Source: Rhodoferax lacus
GTDB taxonomy: Bacteria > Pseudomonadota > Gammaproteobacteria > Burkholderiales > Burkholderiaceae_C
Assembly: GCF_003415675.1 (NCBI RefSeq)
Contig: NZ_QFZK01000024.1
Span: 1 to 50,075 of the forward strand
Length of the DNA: 50,075 bases
Reading direction: 5' to 3'
In this document: piece by piece, positions 16,465-24,855 of the stretch
Layout of the letters: each line of letters opens with the position of its first letter
Numbering within the stretch: the first letter of the stretch is position 1
The notes under the pieces: generated by a model
Told to the model about the DNA's origin: nothing
Databases searched by the model: none
What the model saw: the letters and a program-made list of their open reading frames with translations, nothing else
Made by a program: the position numbers and the translations under genes

Positions 16465-17140
16465 CAAGTTCCTGCTCCCAGGTGGACTCCAGGCCCAGGC
16501 TGGCCACGGCCTTGTGCCAGCGGCGCTCCACCGTGCCGTCCACCACGGTGCCTGCAGCTTCCACCAGACAGCCACCGGCAGTGAGGCTGGCATCGGGCAC
16601 CAGCGTCAAGTTGAGGTTGGGAAATTCGCGGCCCAGGTCTTCGGCCATGACATCCAGATCCACCGGGTGCATGCGCACCGCCGCGAGCTTGGTGTCCACC
16701 GTCAACATGCCCAGGGCTTCCTGCAGCACCGGCTGCAAGGCATTGGGGTTGACGCTGAGTTCGCGCCGCAGGACCTGGCGGGCCAGTTCGCAGGCCAGCT
16801 CCAGCACGCCCTTGGCCAGCATTTGTTGCGACTGTTCCACCTGCTCCTGTGCCGACTGGAACAACCCCAGAAACTGGTGAGCCGCATCCTGACCCTGGGT
16901 GGCAATGTATTCGCTGATCAGGCGTTGGCCTTCCAGCGTGGCATGGGCATGGCCCTGGGCATAGCCTTCGGCATAACCGGCCTGGTGGGCTGCGCCATCG
17001 CGGGCACGGTCTTCGGCTTCGGCCTGTGCTTTGACCTTGGCGGCAAAGCGCAGGGCCGCCTGGTCGACCGGGTCAAAGGCCCAGTCGCTGGCGGCAACAA
17101 CGTCTTCGGCCGCAATAAAGGAGGAATGGGCGCGTGACAT
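16454..17140 (-). CDS. fliH: Flagellar assembly protein FliH
   Basis: FliH is the stator-like partner and regulator of the FliI ATPase. The 228-residue protein has an Ala/Glu-rich helical N-terminal half with GxxxG-type spacing (HQAGYAEGYAQGHA, about 52-65) and a C-terminal domain around the MHPVDLDVMAEDL segment. Its ATG shares one base with the fliG stop (TGATG), and its end overlaps fliI. The call rests on composition, the helix pattern and its position between fliG and fliI. Confidence 0.93.
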   Translation of the reverse strand: MSRAHSSFIAAEDVVAASDWAFDPVDQAALRFAAKVKAQAEAEDRARDGAAHQAGYAEGYAQGHAHATLEGQRLISEYIATQGQDAAHQFLGLFQSAQEQVEQSQQMLAKGVLELACELARQVLRRELSVNPNALQPVLQEALGMLTVDTKLAAVRMHPVDLDVMAEDLGREFPNLNLTLVPDASLTAGGCLVEAAGTVVDGTVERRWHKAVASLGLESTWEQELDVH

Positions 17141-18141
17141 CAGACCATGGCGTCTTCGCCACCTCCGCCGCCGATGACAATCTGGCCCTCGTCCGCCAGG
17201 CGACGCACGGTCTTGAGGATTTCCTTCTGCTGCGCCTCCACCTCGGACAGGCGCATGGGGCCGCGAGATTCCAGGTCTTCCTTGAGGGTGGCCGCAGCGC
17301 GGGTGGACATATTGGCCAGGATCTTGTCCTTGAGTTCGGGTTGCGCACCCTTGAGGGCCACGATGAGCACATCCGTGGACACTTCCTTGAGCACCATCTG
17401 GATGGCCTTGTCGTCGAGCTTGAGCACGTCGTCGAACACAAACATCTTGTCCATGATCTTCTGCGCCAGATCGGCATCGTGGCTGCGGATGGATTCGATC
17501 ACCGTGCCCTCGATGGCGGTGCCCATCAGGTTGATCATCTCGGCGGCCGTCTTCACGCCACCCAGCGAGGCCTTGCGGATCTTGTCGCCGCCGGCCAGCA
17601 CATTGAACAGCACTTCATTCAGGTCCTTGAGCGCCGTGGGCTGGATGCCTTCCATGGTGGCCACGCGCAACATCACCTCGTTGCGCTGGCGCTCGGGCAG
17701 TTGCTTCAGGACGTCTGCGGCCTGGTCAAACTCCAGGTGCACCAGGATGGCGGCCACGATTTGCGGGTGTTCGTTGCGCAGCAGTTCGGCCACCGACAGC
17801 GGGTCCATCCACTTCAGGCTCTCGATGCCGGAGACGTCGCCGCCCTGCAAAATGCGGTCAATCAGCAGCGCGGCCTTGTCATCACCCAGTGCCAGCTTGA
17901 GCACTGAGCGCACATAGTCGCCCGAGTTGGAGACCAACAGGCTCTGCGAGGCTGCCACGCCATGGAACTTGAGCACCACATCGTCCACCCGCTCGCGGGT
18001 GATCTGGGAGGTCTTGGCAATCGCCTCGCCCAGCTTTTGCACCTCTTTGGGTGACAAATGCTTGAACACTTCTGACGCCTCTGCTTCTCCCAGAGACATC
18101 ATCAGGATGGCAGCGCTTTGGAGTCCGTCTTCGTTTGACAT
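17140..18141 (-). CDS. fliG: Flagellar motor switch protein FliG
   Basis: FliG is the rotor subunit that interacts with MotA to create torque. The 333-residue protein has three armadillo-like domains. Recognisable parts are the N-terminal AAILMMSLGEAEASEVFKHL, the middle EHPQIVAAILVHL, and the C-terminal FDDVLKLDDKAIQMVLKEV that carries the charged torque helix. The length matches the family. It is 27 nt after fliF and overlaps fliH by one base. Confidence 0.97.
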   Translation of the reverse strand: MSNEDGLQSAAILMMSLGEAEASEVFKHLSPKEVQKLGEAIAKTSQITRERVDDVVLKFHGVAASQSLLVSNSGDYVRSVLKLALGDDKAALLIDRILQGGDVSGIESLKWMDPLSVAELLRNEHPQIVAAILVHLEFDQAADVLKQLPERQRNEVMLRVATMEGIQPTALKDLNEVLFNVLAGGDKIRKASLGGVKTAAEMINLMGTAIEGTVIESIRSHDADLAQKIMDKMFVFDDVLKLDDKAIQMVLKEVSTDVLIVALKGAQPELKDKILANMSTRAAATLKEDLESRGPMRLSEVEAQQKEILKTVRRLADEGQIVIGGGGGEDAMV

Positions 18142-18168
18142 AGTGTTTTATTCGGTGCGCCCGATTAC

Positions 18169-19836
18169 TTAAGCGGCCGCTTCCCCGTTGATCCAGGTTT
18201 TCACTATGTTAGCCACTGCAGCCGGGTTGTCACGCGTCAATTTGCGTGCCTCTTCCATGCGCAGCTCGGAATCACTGATCACCGCAGGCTCATTGCTTGC
18301 CCGGGGTGCGGCCAGTTGGGGGCGTTCGGGCTCCTCGGACTCGGTGGCATCGAGCTGCATGTCACGTGCGTGCGGGCGGCTCTCTGCCAGGGTCTTCAGG
18401 GCCGGCTTGACAAAGCCCAGCAGCACCAGAGCAGCCAGGGCCAGGGTGCCCAAGGGCCAAGCCAGGCTTTGGGCCAGGTCCAGGGCCATCGGCTGGCGCC
18501 ACAGGGGGATGTCAGCCACCTCCACCTTCTCGGTCGCAAACGGCGCATTCATCAGGTTGACGGAGTCACCCCGGTCCTTGTTGAAGCCCACAGCCTCGCG
18601 CACCAGGGCGGTCATCTTTTCAATCTGGGCATCGGTCAGCGGTGTGCTGGTGGTCTTGCCCTTGTCATCGGTCTTGTTGAAGTTGTTGATGACCACCGCC
18701 GCATTGATGCGCTTGACCACGCCCGAAGCACCCTTGACCACATTGATGGTCTTGTCCACCTCGTAGTTGACGATGGACTCCTTCTTGACGCTGTTGTTGG
18801 CACCGCTCTGGCCGGCGGCCGTCAGTGGCTGGGGCTGGCCGTTGATGGGCGCAGAAGACTGGGCCGGCGGCTGGTTGGAAGTAGCGCCGGGCACGCCGGC
18901 GGGCGTGCTGGCCACACCGTTGGTGCTTTCCACGGTTTGCTGGCTGCGCACGGCACTGGTGTCCAGCGCCAGGTTGGGCTTGTGCGACTCGGTGGTGGAC
19001 TCGCTTTGCGAGAAGTCCACATCGGCGGTCACTTGCGCCTTGACGTTCTGTGCGCCCACCAGAGGCTCCAGAATGTCCAGGATGCGGCGGTTGTACACCG
19101 CCTCCAGCTGCTGGGCATACTGCAGTTGCTCGGCATCGATGTTGAGTCCGGAGGCGGAGCCATCACCGGCCTTGGAGAGCAGCTTGCCGGTATCGTCCAG
19201 CACGCTCACGGCAGAGGGTTCCATTTCCGGCACGCTGGAGGACACCAGATGCACAATGCCGGCCAGCTGCGCCTTGTCCAGGCTGCGCCCGGCGTTGAGG
19301 CTCAGCAGCACCGAGGCCGAGGGCTTTTGCTGGTCGCGGAAAAAACCATTCTGGTTAGGCAGCGCCAGGTGCACACGGGCATTGGACACCGAGCCGATGG
19401 ACTGGATGGAGCGGGTCAATTCGCCTTCCAGGCCGCGCTGGAAGGTCAGGCGTTCCTGGAACTGGGTCATGCCAAAGCGGTTGGACTCCATCATCTCGAA
19501 GCCCGTCACCGAGCCCTTGGGCAGGCCCAGAGACGCCAGCTTCAGGCGTGCATCGTGCACCCGGTCGGCGGGCACCAGGATGGCGCCACCACCGTCGGAG
19601 TACTTATAGGGAATGTTCATGGTGCCCAGCTGGGCGATGACGGCGCCGCCATCCTTGTCGGCCAGGTTGGAGTACAGCACCCGCCACTCGGCCTGGCGGC
19701 CCATCACCAGGCCACCGATGGCAATGGCAACAAACAGCACAATGCCCAACACCAGGCGCATGCGCTGCCCCTGGTCCAGGCCGCTGAAGCGCTGGACGAT
19801 GGTCGGGTTCACGGTGATGGCGGTAGGTGCTGGCAT
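18169..19836 (-). CDS. fliF: Flagellar MS-ring protein FliF
   Basis: FliF forms the membrane and supramembrane ring on which the motor is built. The 555-residue protein has two membrane helices (about 27-46 and 459-477). Between them is a periplasmic part with ring-building motifs (LASLGLPKG, TFQRGLEGELTRSI). The C-terminal tail ends in a FliG-binding helix. I start it at the ATG at 19836, with GGAAG upstream; a reading 50 codons longer starts before it but has no family match. It heads the fli run and is divergent from fliE. Confidence 0.95.
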   Translation of the reverse strand: MPAPTAITVNPTIVQRFSGLDQGQRMRLVLGIVLFVAIAIGGLVMGRQAEWRVLYSNLADKDGGAVIAQLGTMNIPYKYSDGGGAILVPADRVHDARLKLASLGLPKGSVTGFEMMESNRFGMTQFQERLTFQRGLEGELTRSIQSIGSVSNARVHLALPNQNGFFRDQQKPSASVLLSLNAGRSLDKAQLAGIVHLVSSSVPEMEPSAVSVLDDTGKLLSKAGDGSASGLNIDAEQLQYAQQLEAVYNRRILDILEPLVGAQNVKAQVTADVDFSQSESTTESHKPNLALDTSAVRSQQTVESTNGVASTPAGVPGATSNQPPAQSSAPINGQPQPLTAAGQSGANNSVKKESIVNYEVDKTINVVKGASGVVKRINAAVVINNFNKTDDKGKTTSTPLTDAQIEKMTALVREAVGFNKDRGDSVNLMNAPFATEKVEVADIPLWRQPMALDLAQSLAWPLGTLALAALVLLGFVKPALKTLAESRPHARDMQLDATESEEPERPQLAAPRASNEPAVISDSELRMEEARKLTRDNPAAVANIVKTWINGEAAA

Positions 19837-20008
19837 ACGGGCTTCCAATAGTGCAAGGTCCACTTCACCCTGCGATTGGGTCTGATTATTCGACCCACCC
19901 CGCAAAACATTAGCTTGAAAAGCGCCGTGTTTACCGCCTATTTGAAAATAATGCCCCCGCGCCTTGCGCCCTAGTATTAGCCCCAATCAAGTTCACCCGG
20001 AAACTGCC

Positions 20009-20326
20009 ATGGACCTCAAACTCTCACCCCTGACGATGCCCACCTCGGTGCGCCCCGGCGCGGGTGTGCGTCCTGGCGCCACGGCGGGCGTGGCTGACTC
20101 CGGGGGCGGCTTCTCTGGCGCCCTCAAGAGCGCCCTGAATTCGGTCAGCGCCGCGCAGAACGAATCCACCCGCCTGCAGCAGGAAGTGCAGATGGAAAAC
20201 CCCAGTGTGAGCCTGGAACAAACCATGGTGGCCATCCAGAAAGCCCAAATCGGCTTCACGGCCACGCTGCATGTGCGCAACCGCATGGTGCAGGCCTACA
20301 CCGACATCATGAACATGCAGGTATGA
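20009..20326 (+). CDS. fliE: Flagellar hook-basal body protein FliE
   Basis: FliE is the small adaptor that joins the MS ring to the rod. The 105-residue protein has a flexible N-terminus and the conserved helical C-terminal part (VSLEQTMVAIQKAQIGFTATLHVRNRMVQAYTDIMNMQV region, 67-105). The start is the ATG at 20009, not the reading 15 codons longer. It is transcribed alone on the plus strand, divergent from fliF. The 172-nt gap between them must hold both promoters, but I found no convincing consensus. Confidence 0.94.
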   Translation: MDLKLSPLTMPTSVRPGAGVRPGATAGVADSGGGFSGALKSALNSVSAAQNESTRLQQEVQMENPSVSLEQTMVAIQKAQIGFTATLHVRNRMVQAYTDIMNMQV

Positions 20327-20350
20327 AAAAAGCCGCTTGGAAAAGCGGCT
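20326..20350 (-). terminator. Intrinsic terminator of the fliC1-fliD-fliS-fliT transcript
   Basis: A perfect 8-bp stem AGCCGCTT/AAGCGGCT with a 4-nt loop (20331-20350) is followed on the minus strand by a run of Ts (20326-20330). It lies between the fliT stop and the fliE stop and is oriented to end the minus-strand fliT transcript. On the plus strand there is no T-run, so it is probably one-directional. Confidence 0.85.
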
Positions 20351-20357
20351 TGGTGGT

Positions 20358-20654
20358 TCAGTGCAGCAGCTGCGGTCCGTCCAGCTTTTGCTCGCAGTGG
20401 GCCAGCCAGGGCTCGGCCAGGTAGCGGATCTGGGCATCGTTGTGCAGGATGCGCAGCATGATTCTGGACTTCTCGGCAATGGCCAACTGGTCCAGCTTCT
20501 CGGTTTGGGCCCGGTAGCGCAGCTGTTCGATCAGTACGGCGCATGCACCTTCGTAGCGCATCACGCCATCCCAGTCTTCGGCTTTGGCCGCGCCCAGCAT
20601 CTTGGCGCTGCTGTCTTCAATGGCCTTGTAGTAGTCAATCAGTTGCTGGCTCAT
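20358..20654 (-). CDS. fliT: Flagellar export chaperone FliT
   Basis: FliT is a small cytoplasmic chaperone for the filament cap protein FliD, and in enterics it also damps FlhDC activity. The 98-residue, helical protein matches the family in size and in the AEDWDGVMRYEGACAVLIEQL region. Its ATG overlaps the fliS stop (ATGA). It is the last gene before a clear terminator. Confidence 0.88.
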   Translation of the reverse strand: MSQQLIDYYKAIEDSSAKMLGAAKAEDWDGVMRYEGACAVLIEQLRYRAQTEKLDQLAIAEKSRIMLRILHNDAQIRYLAEPWLAHCEQKLDGPQLLH

Positions 20655-21097
20655 GCGTGTGCTCCCGAAGCCGATGCAGACACGGGCTGCAGATACGCCG
20701 GCTGCTTGCCGTCGATCTGGTTCCAGCCGCTGGACACCAGCTCAATCAGGCGGCTGACTTCTTCCAGCAGGCCCATGTCGTTGCGCACATTGGCCAGGGT
20801 GATTTGTTTCACGCAGTAACGGTACAGGTTGTGCAGGTTGGCGGCCAGCTCTCCGCCCTCTTCCAGATTCAAGGGCGCAATCAGGCCCTCTTCGAGGATG
20901 CGCACCGCCGTGCCGATCTTGCGGCCCTTGAGCCCGACGTCGCCGGCCGTCATGGCCATGCGCGCGCCACCCAGCGCCTGCAGCAGCGCGTCAAACAGCA
21001 GACTTACCAGTTTGTGGGGGTCCGCACAACTCACACTGGTTTCAACACCAACACGCTTGTAGGCAGCAGCAGACCGATTGGCGACAGAGGTAAACAT
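20651..21097 (-). CDS. fliS: Flagellin export chaperone FliS
   Basis: FliS binds newly made flagellin to prevent premature polymerisation. The 148-residue protein shows the family's AYKRVGVETSV start region, a DPHKLVSLLFDALLQAL helix and an LYRYCVKQITLANV helix. The Ala/Ser-rich tail is longer than usual. It lies 167 nt after fliD and overlaps fliT. Confidence 0.95.
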   Translation of the reverse strand: MFTSVANRSAAAYKRVGVETSVSCADPHKLVSLLFDALLQALGGARMAMTAGDVGLKGRKIGTAVRILEEGLIAPLNLEEGGELAANLHNLYRYCVKQITLANVRNDMGLLEEVSRLIELVSSGWNQIDGKQPAYLQPVSASASGAHA

Positions 21098-21264
21098 GAT
21101 GCAATTCCTTATGTTCTTGCATTAATTATCGACACTACTGCTGCTGACTGAAGGACTTTTTCCGGGGAAATCCGGGTGAACCTGCGTAAAGGTTTTTCAG
21201 CAATTTTGCAGCGCGGGCCCCCCATTTAAAGGGAAGACCCGGCGGTTTGCAAGCCAGGCAGGCG

Positions 21265-22734
21265 CTAGGCCGTCGACTTGTTCCAGGTGGTGACCTGCTG
21301 CGCCACGTAGGCGTTGAGCGCGTTGAGGCCGGCCATCTGCGTATCCAGTGCGGTGTACTGCTTGCGCAAGCGCGCCTCCACCGCTGCCGCACGGTCGTTC
21401 ACCCGCGTCTGCTCGGTGCCGTTGTTGTTGAGCACTTTTTGCAGGGCATTGGCCTTGTTGGTCACCAGCCCCCCTGTGGCCAGAACGCCTGTGGCCAAGG
21501 CGTAGAACTTTTTCGCAAAGCCGTCGGTCAGCGGGTTGCTGTTGTTGGCGGTAAACAGCTTCTGCAGTTCGGTTCCATTGTTTGCCGCCGTGCTCAGCTT
21601 GGTGGTGTCCAGCGTCAGCGAGCCATCGAGCTGCCTTTGAATGCCCACGTCAGCCAGCCGCTGGTAGGCACTGCCCGCGCTGATGGACCCCAGCATATTG
21701 CGCAGCACGTTCTGCATGCCGACAACCGTGGAGTCGCCCTGGAATATGGCCGCAGTCTTGGTGGCTGAATCGTATTTGGTCCCATCGGCCAGCGACGCCG
21801 CCAACGTGTTGTAGGCCGTCACAAACGCCTGCACACTTTTGACGGCCGGGGTCACATCTTCACGGACCGCCACCGTCACCGGCGCCAGCGCTTCATTGAC
21901 CAGCCCGTAGTTGGTGGTGGTGGTGGCGCTGAGCACAATCGTCACGCCGGGAATGTTGTTGGTCAGGGTATTGGTCTGGGATGTCACGGCCATGCCATTG
22001 ATGCGCGCATTGGCATTGGAGCCATATTGCACCGGCAAGCCTGCCGTTGCCATGCCAAAAGCACCTGCTGCGGGGTCGAACGACAGGCGCGACAGCCCTG
22101 CGTTGTCAGTGGCGACGCTGTCCGCGTCGGTGGTGACCTGCAAGCGAAAGCCCGAAGAGGTGCCAGTCACCTTGGACTGCAACAGCAAGCGGTCACTGGT
22201 GCCGTCATTGAAGGCCGTTGCCACCACGCCGGAATTGGCGCTGTTGATCTTGGCCGCCAGGCTTGCCACGGTGTCCGTGGCCTCGGCGGTAATAGTGATA
22301 TCCGAACTGGCGCCACCCGGGGTAAAAACCCCTGCTGCCCACGACCCGGTACGCAGCACCAGGGTGCCGGCGCCCACCAGGCCACCGGCCGGGAGGGTGG
22401 GTGACGTGACCGACTGCGGCTTGGCCAGGCTGTCCACATCCAGGCTGATGGAGGTGGCATTGGCAGTGGCCGTGGCCGTCACGGTAGCCGCGGCGGTGTT
22501 GGAGCTGGAGGCCGTGCGCGCCGACCACGCAGTGGGGCTCATCATCGCCTTGGCGGCATCTGCCAGGGCAGAAAACTCGGAGTGGATGGTGCCAATGGCG
22601 GAAATCTGGTTTTGCACCAGGGTGGCCTTGGCGGTCAGGGTTTTCAGCGGATTTTTTTCCAGCGCCACCAGTTGCGTGATGATGCTTTCAACCTGTAACC
22701 CACTTCCAATACCTGCAGATGAAATCGTAGCCAT
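21265..22734 (-). CDS. fliD: Flagellar filament cap protein FliD
   Basis: FliD caps the filament tip and guides flagellin insertion. The 489-residue protein has the N-terminal helix region (MATISSAGIGSGLQVESI, with the LVALEKNPL stretch), a Thr/Ala-rich variable centre and a C-terminal coiled coil ending in YVAQQVTTWNKSTA. It follows fliC1 by 196 nt. That gap contains a terminator and a sigma-28-like promoter, so fliD can be made independently of flagellin. Confidence 0.96.
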   Translation of the reverse strand: MATISSAGIGSGLQVESIITQLVALEKNPLKTLTAKATLVQNQISAIGTIHSEFSALADAAKAMMSPTAWSARTASSSNTAAATVTATATANATSISLDVDSLAKPQSVTSPTLPAGGLVGAGTLVLRTGSWAAGVFTPGGASSDITITAEATDTVASLAAKINSANSGVVATAFNDGTSDRLLLQSKVTGTSSGFRLQVTTDADSVATDNAGLSRLSFDPAAGAFGMATAGLPVQYGSNANARINGMAVTSQTNTLTNNIPGVTIVLSATTTTNYGLVNEALAPVTVAVREDVTPAVKSVQAFVTAYNTLAASLADGTKYDSATKTAAIFQGDSTVVGMQNVLRNMLGSISAGSAYQRLADVGIQRQLDGSLTLDTTKLSTAANNGTELQKLFTANNSNPLTDGFAKKFYALATGVLATGGLVTNKANALQKVLNNNGTEQTRVNDRAAAVEARLRKQYTALDTQMAGLNALNAYVAQQVTTWNKSTA

Positions 22735-22841
22735 ACCAGCAACTCCTTAGCCATCAAAACCTGGCAAGTGTCCCATCTTGGCGTGGAACATAAACCCGGA
22801 ACTAGCCCGGATTGCACCGGGTATTGCCCCAAAAAGCAAAA

Positions 22842-22873
22842 AAACGACGGAGAACTTTTGTTCCCCGTCGTTT
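22842..22873 (-). terminator. Intrinsic terminator of fliC1
   Basis: Stem arms AAACGACGG (22842-22850) and CCGTCGTTT (22865-22873) pair perfectly, and an inner GAAC/GTTC pair extends the stem. On the minus strand the hairpin is followed by a run of Ts (about 22835-22844). It lies 58 nt after the fliC1 stop codon and before fliD, as expected for a strong flagellin terminator. Confidence 0.88.
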
Positions 22874-22875
22874 CA

Positions 22876-22902
22876 GTATCGACCATTTGTGGAACAACTT
22901 GA
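22876..22902 (-). promoter_or_regulatory. Sigma-28-like promoter for fliD-fliS-fliT
   Basis: On the minus strand TCAA (22899-22902) is followed by a 15-nt spacer and GTCGATAC (22876-22883). The sigma-28 consensus is TAAA-N15-GCCGATAA, so the spacing is exact and the -10 differs at two of eight places. The start point would fall within the first arm of the fliC1 terminator. Confidence 0.5.
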
Positions 22903-22930
22903 GCGCTTGGGCGCCCAAGTTGCCTGCACC

Positions 22931-24424
22931 TTAGCGCAGCAGGGCCAGCACGCCCTGGGGCAGCTGGTTGGCCTGGGCCACCATGGCGGTGCCGGCCTGT
23001 TGCAGGATCTGCGCACGGGACAGGTTGGCCGTTTCTGCGGCAAAGTCTGTGTCCTGGATACGCGAACGGGCTGCGCTCAGGTTGGTGCTGGTGGTAGCCA
23101 GGTTGGAAATGGTGGTGTCAAAGCGTGACTGCAAGGCACCGAAGCTGGCACGTTGGCCGTTCACTGCAGCGAGTGCCGAGTCCACGGTGTTCAGTGTGCG
23201 GGTAGCAGAGTCAACGGTGGACACGTCCATGGTGCTGGCGGCCTGGAGCTGGCTGGACTGAGCGCCCAGGAAATAACTCACGCCGGCAGCACCGGTGGTG
23301 CTGACCACGCCAAACGTCTTGTCAGAGTCCAGAGTCACGGCACCGGTTACATAGGCGACACCGGTGGCAACCACTACAGCCGCACCACCGATGGTGGCCG
23401 TACCCGTGGCAGACGAGTTGGTGATGGCAATGTCAGCACCCGAAGCATTGGTCAGTGTGAGGCCGTTGCCAGCCGAATTGAGCTTGGCAGTCACACCGGT
23501 TTGCGAACTCTTGTCGTTGAACGCGGTGATCGCGGCAGCCAAACCATCCGCATTGGCCGCTGCACCTGTGGCAAACGACACGGTCACGGCAGACGAGTTG
23601 TCCGACTTGACCGTCATGGTGAAGCTGTCGGCAACCTTGAAGGTGGCGTCCACTTCGGTACGGGCAGTGGCCGATACACCGGTCACACCGGTTTGTGCAT
23701 TTACGTTGGCAGCAACTGTCTTGGCGCTGTCGCCAGCGGCCACGCCAATCACCTTGGAGCCGACCGCGCCGTTCACGGCAAAAGTGGCATCGGCAACGAT
23801 GGTGCTGGTAGCACTGACCACGCCCTTGGAAACGTTCGAACCGGCAGTGGACCCGGTCACCAGATCACCGGTTCCACCGGCGGTAGTCGCCACCACCGAG
23901 CCAATGCGGTTGTTGCCGTACTTGCTGGTGCTGAAGTTGGCCGTCGTGGCGGTAATGGTCTGGTTGGCATTGGCACCCACCTGGAAGGTGGCCGAGCCGA
24001 AGCTGCCGTCCAGCAGCTTCTGGCCGTTGAACTCGGTGGTCTTGGCGATGCGGTCCAGTTCCGAAGAGAGCTGGCCCACTTCAGCATTCAGGGCGGCACG
24101 GTCACTGGCGGAGTTGGTGGCATTGGCGGACTGCACAGCCAGTTCACGCACACGCTGCAGAATGGTGGTGGCAGAGCCCAATGCACCTTCAGCCGTTTGC
24201 GCCAGCGAGATGCCGTCATTGGCATTGCGGGAAGCCTGTGTCAGGCCGCGGATTTGCGAGGTCATGCGCTCCGAGATGTTCAGGCCAGCGGCGTCGTCCT
24301 TGGCGCTGTTGATGCGCAAACCGGAAGACAGGCGTTGCATGGCTGTCGACAGCGAGGCCTGGGAAGATGTCAGGTTGCGCTGGGCAGACAGGGAATTGAT
24401 ATTGCTGTTGATGCTGTTTGACAT
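22931..24424 (-). CDS. fliC: Flagellin FliC, copy 1
   Basis: This is the filament subunit, 497 residues. The N-terminal D0/D1 region (1-180) has the hallmark LSSGLRINSAKDDAAGL and ends with the QTITATTANFSTSKYGNNRIGSV region. The centre is Ala/Thr/Val-rich and variable, and the C-terminal D1/D0 region (about 405-497) ends in LPQGVLALLR. Much of the first 190 residues is the same as in the second flagellin, with near-identical DNA, while the centre and C-terminus differ more. A TAGGAG ribosome site precedes the ATG. It is oriented head-to-head with copy 2. Confidence 0.97.
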   Translation of the reverse strand: MSNSINSNINSLSAQRNLTSSQASLSTAMQRLSSGLRINSAKDDAAGLNISERMTSQIRGLTQASRNANDGISLAQTAEGALGSATTILQRVRELAVQSANATNSASDRAALNAEVGQLSSELDRIAKTTEFNGQKLLDGSFGSATFQVGANANQTITATTANFSTSKYGNNRIGSVVATTAGGTGDLVTGSTAGSNVSKGVVSATSTIVADATFAVNGAVGSKVIGVAAGDSAKTVAANVNAQTGVTGVSATARTEVDATFKVADSFTMTVKSDNSSAVTVSFATGAAANADGLAAAITAFNDKSSQTGVTAKLNSAGNGLTLTNASGADIAITNSSATGTATIGGAAVVVATGVAYVTGAVTLDSDKTFGVVSTTGAAGVSYFLGAQSSQLQAASTMDVSTVDSATRTLNTVDSALAAVNGQRASFGALQSRFDTTISNLATTSTNLSAARSRIQDTDFAAETANLSRAQILQQAGTAMVAQANQLPQGVLALLR

Positions 24425-24855
24425 GGGATAACTCCTAAAAAACTATCTATATCCGGCGAATTGCCGATCTAAACGCCAGCATCGCTGCTGACCGCCATGA
24501 CCGGGGTAGCCCCTTGGCATCTCCGGACGACAGGTGTTTGAGACCCGTTGGAATAGTTTTCGGATGCCTGCGGACAAACTTGAGAACAATCTGCAGCGGC
24601 GCATTGCCAGCGCAAGGCCTTGGTGCTCTCAAGCAGAAGAGCACGGTCTTTGCCGCCCAGTATTTGCACATAGGCGCCCGGCCGGCCTGCAGCGGCGTCT
24701 GAATTGCACATTTGCCGGGTATTTACCGCTCTTATCGGCAAATCACCCCGGCGCGACCTCTCCACAATTTACCCATCGTTTCTGATTGTCTGTGGGTAAG
24801 CAGGCTATGCAATCGGCAGCGAAGCCGATTTGTACATCTTTAAAGGAGTTTCGCC
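24425..24855. other. Intergenic region between divergent flagellins, no gene
   Basis: The 431-nt stretch must contain both flagellin promoters. I could not find a sigma-28 site with both boxes at proper spacing in either direction. It does hold several inverted repeats: ATTTGCCG/CGGCAAAT (24710-24717 and 24736-24743), GTGCTCT/AGAGCAC (about 24623-24644), AATCGGC/GCCGATT (24811-24830) next to the fliC2 start, and a similar ATCCGGC/GCCGAT hairpin (24451-24468) next to the fliC1 start. No ORF with coding character is present. Confidence 0.75.

Noticed and set aside
18169..19986. Longer FliF with 50 extra N-terminal residues
   Set aside because: The extra part crosses the intergenic region towards fliE and has no family similarity; the ATG at 19836 has a good ribosome site.
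24640..24656. Sigma-54-like sequence GAGCACGGTCTTTGCC before fliC2
   Set aside because: The essential GG of the -24 box is missing, and the cluster is under FlhDC/FliA rather than a FleQ-type system.
24732..24739. Perfect sigma-28 -10 box GCCGATAA on the minus strand in the flagellin spacer
   Set aside because: No TAAA-like -35 lies about 15 nt upstream; the nearest TAAA is 28 nt away. The start would also be more than 300 nt from fliC1. It is better explained as part of the inverted repeat at 24710-24743.
24425..24855. Site-specific inversion system (Hin-like) between the flagellins
   Set aside because: No invertase gene and no paired hix-like 26-bp sites were seen; only homologous recombination remains possible.
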